Shown here: positions 1-11,082 of the stretch, one piece after another
Layout: every line of letters begins with the position of its first letter
Position numbering within the stretch: the stretch's first letter is position 1
Assembly (NCBI RefSeq): GCF_001767295.1
Contig: NZ_CP014944.1
Span: forward strand, 1,736,001 to 1,800,000
From: Colwellia sp. PAMC 20917
Lineage (GTDB): Bacteria > Pseudomonadota > Gammaproteobacteria > Enterobacterales > Alteromonadaceae
Direction: 5' to 3'
DNA: 64,000 nt
The notes under the pieces: model-generated
Told to the model about the DNA's origin: nothing
The model's input: the letters and a program-made list of their open reading frames with translations, nothing else
Database searches by the model: none
Translations under genes and position numbers: made by a program

Positions 1-1048
1 CGACTAAGATCATCTCACCTTTTTCTGTCGCTAAATTAGCCAATTGTTCAAAACGTCTACCGATACCCGCAAATTTTTCTAGAGCACTGACAATGGCCGC
101 GTCGTCTACGCCTTCATCAGTTGCAACAGCGATACTCGCCAAAGCGTTAAGCACATTATGTTCACCGGGTAAGTTTACTGACATATTGATATCAGCAAAA
201 CCTTCACGCTGTACGGTAAAATGACTAACGCCACCATTTTGTTGAAAGTTTGTCGCTCGTACATCAGCATCTTCACTAAAACCATAGGTGATCACCTGAC
301 GACCCATTCTTGGAATGAGTTCACGCACAACATCGTTATCTATACAAACAACCGCTAAGCCATAAAACGGTAAGTTATGTAAAAATTCGATGTAAGTATC
401 TTTAAGTTTTTCAAAATCACCTTGGTAAGTCTCCATGTGATCTTCGTCGATATTAGTGATCACTGAAACCATAGGCTGCAGATGCAAGAATGACGCGTCA
501 CTCTCATCGGCTTCTGCAATAAGGTAACGACTTTTACCCAAACGCGCATTGGTGCCTGCGCTATTTAATAAGCCACCAATCACAAATGTTGGGTCTAGGT
601 CACCTTCAGCAAAAATACTTGCAATCAAACTGGTCGTTGTTGTTTTGCCATGAGTCCCCGCAATCGCAACACCATGGCGAAAACGCATTAATTCAGCTAA
701 CATTTCCGCACGACGTACCACAGGAATACGTAACGTTTGCGCATTCACCAATTCAGGGTTATCGACTTTAATTGCCGTTGAAACAACAATGACACTCGCA
801 CCAACAATGTTATCTGCCGCATGACCTATAGTAATCTTTGCACCTAACGCCATTAAGCGAGTAACAACTTGATTTTCGCCAATATCAGAGCCAGTAATTT
901 GGTAGCCTTCATTTAACAATACTTCAGCAATACCCCCCATACCTGCACCGCCAATACCGACAAAGTGAATGCTTTTTACCCGGCGCATTTCTGGTAATTT
1001 AATAGGTGCGGTATTATTGGCTATTTTATTTCTCATTATCTTACTCAT
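1..1048 (-). CDS. murC: UDP-N-acetylmuramate--L-alanine ligase MurC (partial, C-terminus off window)
   Basis: MurC is the cytoplasmic ligase that adds L-alanine to UDP-MurNAc, the first step of the peptidoglycan stem peptide. Reading the minus strand from 1048 gives 349 codons and runs off the left edge, so roughly the last quarter is missing. The N-terminal part has the nucleotide-binding [11 protein letters not shown] stretch. The ATP-binding P-loop [10 protein letters not shown] follows near residue 130, then the EADESD segment. The start ATG overlaps the murG stop as TAATG, which suggests translational coupling; a second ATG four codons in (1036) is the alternative start. It is the last visible gene of the dcw cluster. 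The call is secure. Confidence 0.96.
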   Translation of the reverse strand, partial: MSKIMRNKIANNTAPIKLPEMRRVKSIHFVGIGGAGMGGIAEVLLNEGYQITGSDIGENQVVTRLMALGAKITIGHAADNIVGASVIVVSTAIKVDNPELVNAQTLRIPVVRRAEMLAELMRFRHGVAIAGTHGKTTTTSLIASIFAEGDLDPTFVIGGLLNSAGTNARLGKSRYLIAEADESDASFLHLQPMVSVITNIDEDHMETYQGDFEKLKDTYIEFLHNLPFYGLAVVCIDNDVVRELIPRMGRQVITYGFSEDADVRATNFQQNGGVSHFTVQREGFADINMSVNLPGEHNVLNALASIAVATDEGVDDAAIVSALEKFAGIGRRFEQLANLATEKGEMILV

Positions 1049-2154
1049 TAGTTAACTAACTCCGCGCAAGTATTAGCAACACGGAGAGTGGCATCAACGT
1101 GAGCAGCATCGTGCGCCGCTTTAACCATCGACCTTACTACGCTGTCCGAAATAAAAAGGCTGTTAAGCATTTGCGCTAAAGTCGTACCGTTAAATTCTTT
1201 TTGTGGTAATAATTTTGCAGCACCACGTGAAACTAAATACATCGCATTTTTGGTTTGATGGTCATCAACGGCATGAGGTAAAGGCACAAAAATAGCAGGT
1301 TTAGCTGCCATAGCGAGTTCTGAAACGGTTAAGGCACCTGCTCGGCATACAACAATGTCTGCCCATTGATAAGCGGCCGCCATATCTTCAATAAATTCAG
1401 TCACTTTAACTTTATCTTCTGACAAGCCAAATTTTTTATAACTGGCCAGTACTGCTGTTTGATTGTCACGACCCGTTTGATGCCAAACGTCAATATTTTG
1501 CAGTTGTATTTGTTTTAACGCTTGTGGCACGGTTTCATTCAAAATTTTAGCGCCAAGACTTCCACCAACCACTAGTACTTTTTTACTACTGCTTGGATTC
1601 TCAGGGATCACTGGCGTTAACGCGGTTATTTCTTTACGCAACGGGTTTCCAACCACCTGAAAGTCAATATTAGCGGTAAAAGCATTTGGGAATGCACTCA
1701 ACACTTTCGTGGCAATTTTCGCTAAATAACGGTTTGTCATGCCAGCAACCGCATTTTGTTCATGTAAGACTAAAGGAATACGCATTAACCATGCAGCAAA
1801 ACCACCAGGAGCACTTGCATAACCGCCCATGCCTAAAACAACATCGGGTTTTACTTTGCGTAAGATCGCGATTGATTGTAAAACCGACTGTAATAATTGA
1901 AACGGTATTTTAACACGCTCTAACAAGCTTTTATTACGTACACCGGCGATATTGATAAATGAAATATCAAACCCATGCTCAGGAACAATTTTTGCTTCCA
2001 TACGTTTTTCAGTGCCAAGCCAATGTATCTTCCAGCCTTGAGCTTTGAGCATTTCTGCCACAGCTATACCTGGGAAAATATGACCCCCTGTGCCACCAGC
2101 CATCACTAATAAAGTGGGTGCTTTTTTGCTAGTTGTATTTTCAAATCCAGTCAT
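1048..2154 (-). CDS. murG: UDP-GlcNAc:lipid I N-acetylglucosaminyltransferase MurG
   Basis: MurG is the membrane-associated GT28 transferase that converts lipid I to lipid II on the inner face of the cytoplasmic membrane. The N-terminus has the glycine-rich [10 protein letters not shown] loop. The C-terminal half carries VVGGSLGA and the donor-binding [12 protein letters not shown] segment. The open frame extends seven codons upstream to 2175, but a strong AAGGAGG (2164-2170) lies inside that extension, nine bases before an internal ATG. I therefore place the start at 2154, giving 368 aa (E. coli about 355). It overlaps the end of ftsW by 14 bases. Confidence 0.97.
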   Translation of the reverse strand: MTGFENTTSKKAPTLLVMAGGTGGHIFPGIAVAEMLKAQGWKIHWLGTEKRMEAKIVPEHGFDISFINIAGVRNKSLLERVKIPFQLLQSVLQSIAILRKVKPDVVLGMGGYASAPGGFAAWLMRIPLVLHEQNAVAGMTNRYLAKIATKVLSAFPNAFTANIDFQVVGNPLRKEITALTPVIPENPSSSKKVLVVGGSLGAKILNETVPQALKQIQLQNIDVWHQTGRDNQTAVLASYKKFGLSEDKVKVTEFIEDMAAAYQWADIVVCRAGALTVSELAMAAKPAIFVPLPHAVDDHQTKNAMYLVSRGAAKLLPQKEFNGTTLAQMLNSLFISDSVVRSMVKAAHDAAHVDATLRVANTCAELVN

Positions 2155-3436
2155 ATTGTTCACCCTCCTTATCATCTTTAGTTTTGGGTTTTACTACTAT
2201 TTTATTCATTGCATTACTTTTTTTTATTTTGTTTTTCTTTGATTTTTTCTTAGTGGTCGCCTGAATACTTTGTAAACGTATCTCATGATCTATTCTCATC
2301 AAGATAAACACTGCCATGGTCATAATGATCATCGAGCTACCGCCATAACTTAATAACGGCATTGTTAATCCTTTAGTGGGCACAACACCTGCACTAGCAC
2401 CAACATTGACCGCCGCTTGAAAGCTTATCCAAATACCAATAGCGTAAGCAAAAAAGCCTTCGAAATATTTTTCTTTTTGTAAAGCTGCTCTGCCAAGTAA
2501 CAGTGCCTTGAGCACTAAAAACATACTCAGCATTAAGATCACGCTTATGCCAATAAAGCCAAGTTCTTCTGCAACAACCGCCATAACAAAATCGGTATGT
2601 GCTTCGGGTAAATATTCTAGCTTTTGAATACTATTTCCTAACCCTTGTCCAAAAATCTCACCACGGCCATAAGCCATCAATGATTGTGTTAATTGATAAC
2701 CACTACCAAATGGATCTTCCCAAGGGTCTAAAAAGCCGGTAACTCGCGCCCAACGATAAGGAGAAAAATAAGCGAGCGCGGATAATAAACTAATGCCAAC
2801 GCCAGATACACAAGCAAATTGCCAAAGTTTAGCGCCGGCTAAAAATAACAGACCAAAAGTGGTCACAAACATCACAACAATGGTACCTAAATCGGGTTGC
2901 ATTAATAACAAACCACCAAGTACAGTAAAGACAACGAGTGGTTTAGCAAACCCTTTAACGTTTTCCATCACTTCATCACGACGTCGAACGAGATAAGACG
3001 ATAAATAACAAAAGAAAAACAACTTCGCAGGCTCTGCCGCTTGTAACGTTATTGGACCCACAACAATCCACCGTGTCGAACCATTAACCGTTCGGCCAAT
3101 CACTAACACCACAACTAACAGCAAAATCCCCAATAGCAGTAAATGCCCACTGTTTTTTTGCCAAAGACTCATCGGTACGCTCATCGTGACAACTGCCACA
3201 AACAAGCTTATACAAATATAAATAAAGTGACGCTCGACAAAATGAAACGGGTCATTGAACAATCTTTCGGCAACTGGCATAGACGAACTGGCGACCATAA
3301 TGAGACCAATCATATACATACTAATAGCGAGTAATAAGTACGTACGATCAAATGTAGCGCTGCTAGAGCCTTGCTCTGCCGATAACCACATGGGTAGTTT
3401 TATATTATCGAGTTTAGAGAGAACTGATGTTGTCAT
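2141..3436 (-). CDS. ftsW: Septal peptidoglycan glycosyltransferase FtsW
   Basis: FtsW is the SEDS-family polytopic membrane protein that polymerises lipid II at the division septum with its partner FtsI, encoded in the same cluster. The 431-residue product has about ten hydrophobic segments. It shows SEDS signatures such as QPDLGT and, near the C-terminus, the PLLSYGGSS motif, followed by a lysine-rich cytoplasmic tail of about 45 residues that is longer and more basic than usual. Its start overlaps the murD stop as ATGA, and its end overlaps the murG start. Confidence 0.97.
   Translation of the reverse strand: MTTSVLSKLDNIKLPMWLSAEQGSSSATFDRTYLLLAISMYMIGLIMVASSSMPVAERLFNDPFHFVERHFIYICISLFVAVVTMSVPMSLWQKNSGHLLLLGILLLVVVLVIGRTVNGSTRWIVVGPITLQAAEPAKLFFFCYLSSYLVRRRDEVMENVKGFAKPLVVFTVLGGLLLMQPDLGTIVVMFVTTFGLLFLAGAKLWQFACVSGVGISLLSALAYFSPYRWARVTGFLDPWEDPFGSGYQLTQSLMAYGRGEIFGQGLGNSIQKLEYLPEAHTDFVMAVVAEELGFIGISVILMLSMFLVLKALLLGRAALQKEKYFEGFFAYAIGIWISFQAAVNVGASAGVVPTKGLTMPLLSYGGSSMIIMTMAVFILMRIDHEIRLQSIQATTKKKSKKNKIKKSNAMNKIVVKPKTKDDKEGEQYDWI
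2164..2170 (-). promoter_or_regulatory. Shine-Dalgarno site that decides the murG start
   Basis: The minus strand reads AAGGAGG here, nine bases before the ATG at 2152-2154. Because the site sits within the longer reading frame, it argues that the upstream ATG at 2175 is not the start. Confidence 0.75.
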
Positions 3437-4854
3437 GAGTTCTCCTCTGGCAAGCTTGGTGTTTTATTTTCTCCGCTCAATTTATTAACCGCATTGACAA
3501 AAACTTCGCCACGTTCAGCAAAGTTTTTAAACATATCAATGCTGGCACAAGCCGGTGAAAGTAACACTACATCACCTGATTTAACAATATTGCCAAGGAT
3601 ATTAATCGCTTGTTCAATACCGGTAACTTTGCTATTTTTTATCTGTGCTTTATTAGCGACAGCAGCTATTTCATCGCCGTCTTTACCTAAGGTAAAAACA
3701 TGGCTAACATCTTTAGAAAAAATGTTAGTTAATGGGGAAAAATCTGCTCCTTTGCCATCGCCACCCGCAATAACATATAAGTTGTTATCAACTGACATCA
3801 TAGCGGCTAAGCCTTCAATCGCTGCGAGGGTTGCGCCAACATTGGTTGCTTTAGAGTCGTTAATCCATTGCACATTTTTATACGTTGATATCAGCTGACA
3901 ACGATGTGCCAAACCTTTAAATTCAACTAAATGTGCTAACATCTCGTCAAGTGGCCAACCAGCACTATGACCTAGTGCCAATACCGCTAAACAGTTCAAG
4001 GCATTGTGTAAACCGGCAATAGGTAATTGATTAACACCAATAAGCGGCATCGAGCCAAACATTAATTGTCTTTGTCCATCAATCACCGACATGCCAAAAT
4101 TACCATCGAGTGCTGCATCGCTACCAAACGAAAGTGACTTTTGCGCCTTACCAACAAGTTGAGTATTCACATCATCACGATTAGTTATAGCCGTTTGACA
4201 CTGTTGATAAATACCTCGTTTAATCGCGGCATAGTTTTCTAAGGTTTTATGACGATCTAAATGATCATCGCTCACATTTAAAACAGTTGCGGCAATCGCC
4301 TTCATACTGCGTAGTGTCTCTAATTGAAAACTAGAAAGTTCTAAGACTAGGCAGTCGAGTGATTTTTGCGATTGTTCCAGAACCGGTACACCAATATTAC
4401 CGCCTAGCTCAACGTTTTTACCCAACCTTTGTCCGAGAAAAGCCAATAAAGACACCACTGTTGATTTACCATTTGAACCGGTAACAGCAAGAATAGCGGT
4501 GTTATTATTTTGACAATAAAGCTCAACGTCTCCAGCAACAATACAATTGTTGCTTATCTGCTTAGCAATGTCAGCAATACTGGTATCTACACCTGGGCTG
4601 ACCAGTAAAACATCGGCTGAAGCGATCAGTGTTTTATCCCAGCCACCTAACGTTAACGCTGTATGTGGAAACTCTTGCTTAAAAACGTCAATATTAACGG
4701 CATTATCACGACTGTCATTAACCGAGCAAGTTAAGCCATGTTTTGCTAAATAACGCACACAAGACAACCCTGTTAACCCTGCACCGAGGACAACAATTTT
4801 TTGGGTTGTTAACTGCGCTATCGCTAGCGGAGCTTGTGAGATTTTTTGCGTCAT
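3433..4854 (-). CDS. murD: UDP-N-acetylmuramoyl-L-alanine--D-glutamate ligase MurD
   Basis: MurD is the cytoplasmic ATP-dependent ligase that adds D-glutamate to UDP-MurNAc-L-Ala. The product is 473 aa (E. coli 438). It has the N-terminal dinucleotide-like VVLGAGLTGLSC, the Mur-ligase P-loop TGSNGKST near residue 125, VLNVSDDHLDRH in the central domain and INDSKATNVGAT leading into the C-terminal domain. It follows mraY after a 62-bp gap and overlaps ftsW by four bases. Confidence 0.97.
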   Translation of the reverse strand: MTQKISQAPLAIAQLTTQKIVVLGAGLTGLSCVRYLAKHGLTCSVNDSRDNAVNIDVFKQEFPHTALTLGGWDKTLIASADVLLVSPGVDTSIADIAKQISNNCIVAGDVELYCQNNNTAILAVTGSNGKSTVVSLLAFLGQRLGKNVELGGNIGVPVLEQSQKSLDCLVLELSSFQLETLRSMKAIAATVLNVSDDHLDRHKTLENYAAIKRGIYQQCQTAITNRDDVNTQLVGKAQKSLSFGSDAALDGNFGMSVIDGQRQLMFGSMPLIGVNQLPIAGLHNALNCLAVLALGHSAGWPLDEMLAHLVEFKGLAHRCQLISTYKNVQWINDSKATNVGATLAAIEGLAAMMSVDNNLYVIAGGDGKGADFSPLTNIFSKDVSHVFTLGKDGDEIAAVANKAQIKNSKVTGIEQAINILGNIVKSGDVVLLSPACASIDMFKNFAERGEVFVNAVNKLSGENKTPSLPEENS

Positions 4855-4916
4855 TTTATGCTTTATACCTACTTTAAATACTATTTTTTATTAAACGATT
4901 TATTAATCAATCATTG

Positions 4917-5998
4917 TTAGCGTAGTTTTAATGTCGCTAAACCAATCAATACCAGTACTAATGAGATAATCCAAAAACGGACAATAACTCTTGGCTCAGG
5001 CCAGCCTTTTAATTCGTAATGATGGTGAATAGGCGCCATACGGAAAATACGTTGGCCACGTAATTTATAAGAGCCAACTTGTAAAATAACTGACACCGTT
5101 TCCATAACAAAAACACCGCCCATAATGAACAACACTAATTCTTGTCGAACCAAAACCGCGATAACACCCAAGGCTGCACCAAGTGCTAAAGAACCAACAT
5201 CACCCATAAATACTTGTGCAGGGTAAGTGTTAAACCAGAGAAATCCTAAACCTGCGCCAACAATAGCCGTACAAACAACCACTAACTCACTCGCCATCGC
5301 AATGTGGGGAATATTTAAATATTCAGAGAAGTTTGCGTGTCCGGTCATGTAGGCAAAAATAGCAAAAGCGCCGGCGACCATTATCGTTGGCACTATTGCT
5401 AAGCCATCTAAACCATCAGTTAAATTAACTGCGTTACTGGTCCCAACAATCACAAAGTAGGTCATACCAACGTAAAAAATACCCAGTTGAGGTAATACGT
5501 CTTTAACGAACGGAATAAGTAAACTTGTTTCTTCGGGACTTTGCGCAAGAGAATATAAAAACAAGGCGGTCGCTAAACCCGCAACGGTTTGCCAAAAGTA
5601 TTTCCAACGCGCAATTAAACCATTAGGGTCTTTGCGAATAACTTTTCGATAATCGTCAACAAAACCTATTAGGCCAAAACTGGTGATAACAAAAAGTACG
5701 ACCCAAACATAGGTATTACTTAAATCGGCCCAGAGTAAAACACTGACCACAATAGCGGCTAAAATTAACAACCCCCCATAGTCGGCGTGCCGGTTTTCAC
5801 CAAGTGACTTTCGGGGCCATCATCGCGAACGACTTGACCCACTTGCATATTTTGCAAGAAACGGATCAGCTTAGGACCAAAGTACAAGGATATAGTTAAC
5901 GCGGTTAATGTACTTATAATGGCGCGAAATGTTAGATAAGAAAAAACATTAAAAAAACTGTAATACTGTGTTAAATATTCACTTAGCCAAACTAGCAT
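4917..5998 (-). CDS. mraY: Phospho-N-acetylmuramoyl-pentapeptide-transferase MraY, reading frame broken in a G6 run
   Basis: MraY transfers phospho-MurNAc-pentapeptide to undecaprenyl phosphate to make lipid I in the cytoplasmic membrane. Two abutting frames encode its two parts. The first 77 codons from 5998 end in GTPTMGGC and a stop. The second frame from 5771 continues with [26 protein letters not shown] and [18 protein letters not shown] to the end. The break lies at six G on the minus strand (5783-5788 region). Restoring one G gives exactly 360 codons, the E. coli length. Both halves are fully conserved in character, so this is probably a sequencing error; a genuine mutation or a -1 slip at G-GGG-GGT cannot be excluded. 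It overlaps murF by seven bases. Confidence 0.93.
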
Positions 5999-7404
5999 GA
6001 ACTTATCTCCGATGATTTATGTTCTGAAGTTGACGAAGATAGTTCTAAATTTTTACGCCAGTTAATAATATCTTGCACTACATTTTCCATACGGGCACTA
6101 CGTGATCCTTTGACTAAGATAGAGATCGCTTGCTGCTCATTTTCCAATAAAGAAGTTAAACAACGCATTAAGGACACTCTGTCACTAAAATGTTGGCCAT
6201 TAAAAGCATCGGCTGAACTTTGACTTAGTACGCCCAGCGTCAGTAAATCATCAATTTTGCATTGTTTAGCATAATCGCCAACTTCATGATGATAACCTCG
6301 AGCTTGTGCGCCCAATTCGCCCATATCACCAAGGATAAGGATGCGTCGACCTGAGTAGCTAGCCAATAAATCGCTAGCCGCTTTTATTGATTCAACATTT
6401 GCGTTGTAAGTATCATCAATTAATTTAAACGTAGGTGTTAACTGATGTAAATTTAATCGGCCTTTCACCGGTGACATTTCAGCCAAGCCTAAACGAATAT
6501 CGTCAAGGCTTGCACCAAATTCTAAAGCAATCGCAGCTGCAGCAACCGCATTACAAACATTGTGTTTCCCCGGCACCGTTAATTCAATGAACGTATTGCC
6601 AGAGTGAGTATTAAGCTTAAAGCCAGCACAACCTGTATCATCAAGAATTACATCACTTGAGAAACAGTCAGCAGCTTGTTCACATGAGAACGTTCTCACT
6701 TTCTTGTCAACCAAACGCCATTGCCATTTATTAGCAAATTTACAATCTTGGTTATATAGAGCAATGCCGCCACTGCTTAGCCCTTCAAAAATTTCGCCTT
6801 TTGCACGTGCCACGCCGCATAAATCGCCAAATCCCTCTAAATGAGCCGCGGCAATATTATTAATAATAGCGACATCGGGCTTCACTAATGCTGAGGTATA
6901 AGCTATTTCACCCATGTGATTTGCACCCAACTCAACCACAGCAAATTCGTGCTGTGGCTCAAGGCGCAATAAGGTGAGTGGCACACCAATATCGTTATTA
7001 AAATTCCCTTTTGTTGCTAATACCTTGCCCAAGCGTGATAAAATTGCCGCTACCATTTCTTTTACTGTGGTTTTACCACTGCTTCCGGTAATCGCAACCG
7101 TTTTAGGAGCAACTTTTTCTTTCACATAAGCCGCGATTTTACCTAAGGCTTTATGCGTATCTTCAACAATAATTTGAGGAATACTCAGTTGGCAATCATC
7201 TTGAACAATCACGGCTACACAACCTAATTCAATCACCTGATTCAAAAAACGATGAGCATCAAAATTTGGCCCCTTGAGCGCAAGAAATAATTCACCCTTT
7301 GCTAATGCTCGACTATCAGTATTAATACTATTAATACTGATATTTTCTCCAACGAGCTTACCATCAACGGCTAAAGCAATTTCAGCTAAGCATAATGGGA
7401 TCAT
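5992..7404 (-). CDS. murF: UDP-MurNAc-tripeptide--D-alanyl-D-alanine ligase MurF
   Basis: MurF adds the D-Ala-D-Ala dipeptide, completing the cytoplasmic UDP-MurNAc pentapeptide. The 470-aa product has the Mur-ligase P-loop [12 protein letters not shown] near residue 107, the central [13 protein letters not shown] segment and [14 protein letters not shown] in the C-terminal part. The start overlaps the murE stop as ATGA, and the end overlaps mraY. The length is slightly above E. coli MurF (452). Confidence 0.97.
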   Translation of the reverse strand: MIPLCLAEIALAVDGKLVGENISINSINTDSRALAKGELFLALKGPNFDAHRFLNQVIELGCVAVIVQDDCQLSIPQIIVEDTHKALGKIAAYVKEKVAPKTVAITGSSGKTTVKEMVAAILSRLGKVLATKGNFNNDIGVPLTLLRLEPQHEFAVVELGANHMGEIAYTSALVKPDVAIINNIAAAHLEGFGDLCGVARAKGEIFEGLSSGGIALYNQDCKFANKWQWRLVDKKVRTFSCEQAADCFSSDVILDDTGCAGFKLNTHSGNTFIELTVPGKHNVCNAVAAAAIALEFGASLDDIRLGLAEMSPVKGRLNLHQLTPTFKLIDDTYNANVESIKAASDLLASYSGRRILILGDMGELGAQARGYHHEVGDYAKQCKIDDLLTLGVLSQSSADAFNGQHFSDRVSLMRCLTSLLENEQQAISILVKGSRSARMENVVQDIINWRKNLELSSSTSEHKSSEISSC

Positions 7405-8984
7405 GAGATTGCTCCTGCAGTGTTACTTTGTTGTTGATAAACGTCATAAATGGCTTTAACCAATTCACGTTCGTTATAATTAATTTTTTCATTAGCTACT
7501 ATGATGTAGTCTTCATGGCCTTTACCCGCAAGTAAAACCATGTCATCAGCCTTTGCTTTTGCCAAGGTAGCTTTGATAGCGGCTTCGCGGTCAAGTAAAA
7601 CGGTAATTTTTTCAGGAAAAAGACATCCGGCGAGCATATCGGCAACGATATCTTCAGCTTTTTCTGTTCTTGGATTATCTGTGGTAAATACCAGATGATC
7701 AGCACCATTCTCGGCTGCTAGCGCCATTAGTGGTCGCTTACCTTTGTCTCTGTCTCCTCCGCAACCAAACACCACCCATAACTCACCTTTACAATGGTGG
7801 CGACAAGCATGCAGTGCACTGACTAATGCATCTGGAGTATGTGCATAGTCAACAATAGTGGTCGCTTTATTATTGGCTTTAAATGTTTCCATGCGGCCAA
7901 CAATCGGTGTTAATGCTTTAACCGCTAACGCGATATCATTTAATGAAATATTTTTGCTCATCAATACAGCAATACCCGCTAATAAATTTTCAATATTGAA
8001 ATCACCCATTAGTACGCTGTCAATTTCTTGTTGACCAAGATGGGTATTCAGGATGAATTGAACACCATTAGCATGGGTTTTAATCTCACTGGCTTGGGCA
8101 TAAGCTGAAAATTGAGTAACTGCGGCCGATTTACCATAAACAATAAGACTTTGCTTATTTGGCCAATGCGCTAACCATTGTTTACCTTGCTGGTCATCAC
8201 CATTAATAATGGCTATTTGTTTGGCATCATGACTAAAAATTTGATATTTGGCGTCAGCATAGTTTGTCATGGTCTTATGATAATCAAGATGATCACGAGT
8301 CAAATTGGTGAACACGGCAATATCAAGTAAATTTGCTATAACACGCCGTTGCTCAAGTGCATGAGAAGATATTTCCATAGCAACATTTTTACAATTATCT
8401 GCACAGAACTCAGCCATTAACTGATGCAACTGTGTTGCCGCCGGTGTTGTATTTTCAACGGTTTGTAGCGATTCAATTTGTCCAGCGCCATTAGTGCCTA
8501 TAACCGCCGTTCTTTGTTGGCAACTCGCTAATAATTTTGAGATTATTTGACTGGTGCTGGTTTTACCATTGGTGCCAGTAATACCTATAATCGTCATATT
8601 ATCTTGTGGACTTTGATAATACCCCTTAGCAAATGAAAATAACCTTTCATTGAGTTGATAGAAATAGACTTGTGCTATTTTTTTATCTGAATTTTCTGTC
8701 GTTAAATAAACAATTTCACCATGTTGGCTGGCATGGCTGCATTCAGCAATGATTAACCCACACTCTAAGGATACGGCTTGGTTAATAAAATCATTACCAT
8801 TTTGCTGATGGCCGATAATCGCACAAAAGACATCGCCCGCTTTTAATTTACGGGTATCATTAACCAAATCTCCAAAATTCATTGGAAAATAAGCCCGTTC
8901 AGCGAATGCGGGTAACGGTAAATTAAACCGTTTAAAAACGTCAAATAATTGTGCTTGGCTCAATGAAAAAGTAAACTTAGGCAT
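7401..8984 (-). CDS. murE: UDP-MurNAc-L-Ala-D-Glu:meso-diaminopimelate ligase MurE
   Basis: MurE adds the third stem-peptide residue. The P-loop GITGTNGKTST lies near residue 135, and the C-terminal DNPR motif (TTDNPRTE) is the marker of meso-diaminopimelate specificity, as expected for a Gram-negative wall. The open frame begins at 8990, but AGGAG (8992-8996) is only one base from that ATG and seven from the in-frame ATG at 8984. I therefore prefer 8984, giving 527 aa, longer than E. coli (495). It overlaps the 3' end of ftsI and the start of murF. Confidence 0.96.
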   Translation of the reverse strand: MPKFTFSLSQAQLFDVFKRFNLPLPAFAERAYFPMNFGDLVNDTRKLKAGDVFCAIIGHQQNGNDFINQAVSLECGLIIAECSHASQHGEIVYLTTENSDKKIAQVYFYQLNERLFSFAKGYYQSPQDNMTIIGITGTNGKTSTSQIISKLLASCQQRTAVIGTNGAGQIESLQTVENTTPAATQLHQLMAEFCADNCKNVAMEISSHALEQRRVIANLLDIAVFTNLTRDHLDYHKTMTNYADAKYQIFSHDAKQIAIINGDDQQGKQWLAHWPNKQSLIVYGKSAAVTQFSAYAQASEIKTHANGVQFILNTHLGQQEIDSVLMGDFNIENLLAGIAVLMSKNISLNDIALAVKALTPIVGRMETFKANNKATTIVDYAHTPDALVSALHACRHHCKGELWVVFGCGGDRDKGKRPLMALAAENGADHLVFTTDNPRTEKAEDIVADMLAGCLFPEKITVLLDREAAIKATLAKAKADDMVLLAGKGHEDYIIVANEKINYNERELVKAIYDVYQQQSNTAGAIS

Positions 8985-10755
8985 CGGCATGCTCCTGTTT
9001 TACTTTCATCGTTGGCTTGTCTTCACTGACCACAGGTCTTATATCAGCAACACGCTTTGCATCTGGGGCAATATTTAATACCCGTAATGCGCCTTTCATC
9101 ACTCTTGAAAATACAGGGGCAGCAACTTCGCCACCATGGTATAAATCGCCGCCAGGTTCATTGATAACCACAACAACCACAATCTCAGGATCAGAAATTG
9201 GTGCCATGCCAGCAAACAAGCCAACGTATTCATTGCCATAGCCACCAGCGAAAGCTTTAATTGCAGTGCCCGTTTTGCCACCAACACGGTAACCTTCTAC
9301 CTTAGCATTTGGCGTATGCTCATTAACCACATTTTCTAACATGCCAACAACTTGTTCACTCGATTGTTCTGAAAAAATCCGTACATCTCGAAGTGGAATA
9401 GTATCCAAGGTATCTTTTTTAATAATTGTGAGCGGCTTTTTAATGCCGCCATTAGCTAAGGTTGAATAAAAACGTGCTAGTTGAAGCGGGGTTGCCGCAA
9501 CACCATGTCCCCAGGATAAGGTCGCTAATTCAAATTTCGACCAACGTTGGCGATCATGCATAATACCTGAACTTTCGCCAACTAAGCCAACACCCGTTTC
9601 TTCGCCAAAGCCAGCATCAAAAAATTTATTCAGTAAAAATTGTTTCGGTACTGAAAGTGCTAATTTTGTCGTGCCCATATTCGATGAATGCACCAAAATA
9701 TCAGTAATACTTAATTTGCCACGGTTAATGGGGTCGCCAACTCTTCGGCCACCTAAACGCATCCAACCTGGACTGGTATCAATGATGCTGTCGGCTTTTA
9801 CCGAACCAAACTCTAAGGCGGTTAATGCAGTTAAAGGTTTTAAGGTTGAACCCGGTTCATAAAAATCGGTGATCGCTCTGTTTCGAAAACGATGGATCGC
9901 CGTGTTTCGACGATTATTAGGATTATAAGATGGGCTATTTACCAGCGCTAAAATTTCACCTGTATGAACATTAGTAACAACGACTGAGCCTGATGTCGCT
10001 TTAAATGCTTTTACCGCACCTTTTAATTCTTTATAAGCGATGGCTTGAATACGCTGGTCAATACTCAAAACGATATCTTTGGGCTGAGTAGATTCTTGCT
10101 CAGACAGTATTTCTATTTTACGGCCCTTAGCATCTTTACGGTATTGTTTTTCGCCGTCAGTTCCCGTCAGTAATTGATCGTAAACGCGTTCAACACCCTC
10201 GATACCTTTGTCATCTACATTGGTAAAGCCAACAACGTGAGCGCTTATTTCTCCTGACGGATAAAAGCGTTTTGATTCTTTTCGTAAATGAATACCCGGT
10301 ATTTTTAATTCTTTAATGTATTTAGCCATTGCTGGCGATACTTTGCGTTCAACATAAACAAAACGTTTAGTTGGGTTTTTAACAATACGAGAAGTTAGTT
10401 TGTTAACATTACGCCCTAAAACATCGGCAAGTGCTTGCCAATGCTCTTTCATTGCTAGCGCATTATTGTCCATGATAATTTTAGGATCTGCCCACACGGT
10501 TTCAACCGGGACACTGATCGCCAGTTCACGGCCGTTACGGTCGACAATTGAACCACGTTGTACTGTATGAGCCGCGGTACGTAATGAGCGCATATCGCCC
10601 TGTTTTTTCAACATGTCGGGTTCAATGATTTGAATATATGCACTGCGAGCCAACAAACCTGCATAAACAAACACTATTAGGCCGACCACAACGTAAAAAC
10701 GCCATGCCACCGAAATTTGCTGTTTATCTACTTGTTTCTTCACTAACTTGCTCAT
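8977..10755 (-). CDS. ftsI: Septal peptidoglycan transpeptidase FtsI (PBP3)
   Basis: FtsI is the class B penicillin-binding protein that crosslinks septal peptidoglycan with FtsW. The 592-aa product has a short cytoplasmic N-terminus and one membrane segment (about residues 20-40). A dimerisation domain follows, then a transpeptidase domain with all three active-site motifs: STLK in EPGSTLKP near residue 305, SSN in VHSSNMGTT, and KTGT in GGKTGTAIK. It overlaps ftsL by four bases (ATGA). Confidence 0.97.
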   Translation of the reverse strand: MSKLVKKQVDKQQISVAWRFYVVVGLIVFVYAGLLARSAYIQIIEPDMLKKQGDMRSLRTAAHTVQRGSIVDRNGRELAISVPVETVWADPKIIMDNNALAMKEHWQALADVLGRNVNKLTSRIVKNPTKRFVYVERKVSPAMAKYIKELKIPGIHLRKESKRFYPSGEISAHVVGFTNVDDKGIEGVERVYDQLLTGTDGEKQYRKDAKGRKIEILSEQESTQPKDIVLSIDQRIQAIAYKELKGAVKAFKATSGSVVVTNVHTGEILALVNSPSYNPNNRRNTAIHRFRNRAITDFYEPGSTLKPLTALTALEFGSVKADSIIDTSPGWMRLGGRRVGDPINRGKLSITDILVHSSNMGTTKLALSVPKQFLLNKFFDAGFGEETGVGLVGESSGIMHDRQRWSKFELATLSWGHGVAATPLQLARFYSTLANGGIKKPLTIIKKDTLDTIPLRDVRIFSEQSSEQVVGMLENVVNEHTPNAKVEGYRVGGKTGTAIKAFAGGYGNEYVGLFAGMAPISDPEIVVVVVINEPGGDLYHGGEVAAPVFSRVMKGALRVLNIAPDAKRVADIRPVVSEDKPTMKVKQEHADA

Positions 10756-11066
10756 TGTTGTTGAATGATAACTTCCGAATTTATATTCGGTCTTTTCATC
10801 TGTAATAATTTTCTAGCTTTGCTTTCTATCGTACTGTGCTCAGCTAGGCTGTTTTGCTCTAACAATAAATTACGCCACTCAATATCTAACTCATCTCTTT
10901 CTGTTAATAATATTTCTAAACCACTGGTGGTTTGGCGATTTAGATGGGTGAAGTAAATCACCGAAAATGCCGAAATAACCACCATAACTAACAACAGATA
11001 TATAAATATATGTCGCTGAATGTCGTACCAAACTTCTAATGGCAATGCCATTTTTGAGTTTGCCAT
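10752..11066 (-). CDS. ftsL: Cell division protein FtsL
   Basis: FtsL is a small bitopic protein that forms the FtsQLB subcomplex and activates FtsWI. The 104-aa product has a cytoplasmic N-terminus, one hydrophobic segment at about residues 18-40, and a periplasmic part with a leucine-rich coiled coil (about 45-90). Sequence conservation in this family is weak. The position between rsmH and ftsI together with size and topology decides the call. Confidence 0.93.
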   Translation of the reverse strand: MANSKMALPLEVWYDIQRHIFIYLLLVMVVISAFSVIYFTHLNRQTTSGLEILLTERDELDIEWRNLLLEQNSLAEHSTIESKARKLLQMKRPNINSEVIIQQQ

Positions 11067-11082
11067 AACTATATCAGCCGCA

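Noticed and set aside
2155-2175. Upstream ATG of murG at 2175
   Set aside because: The strong AAGGAGG lies inside this extension and points to the ATG at 2154.
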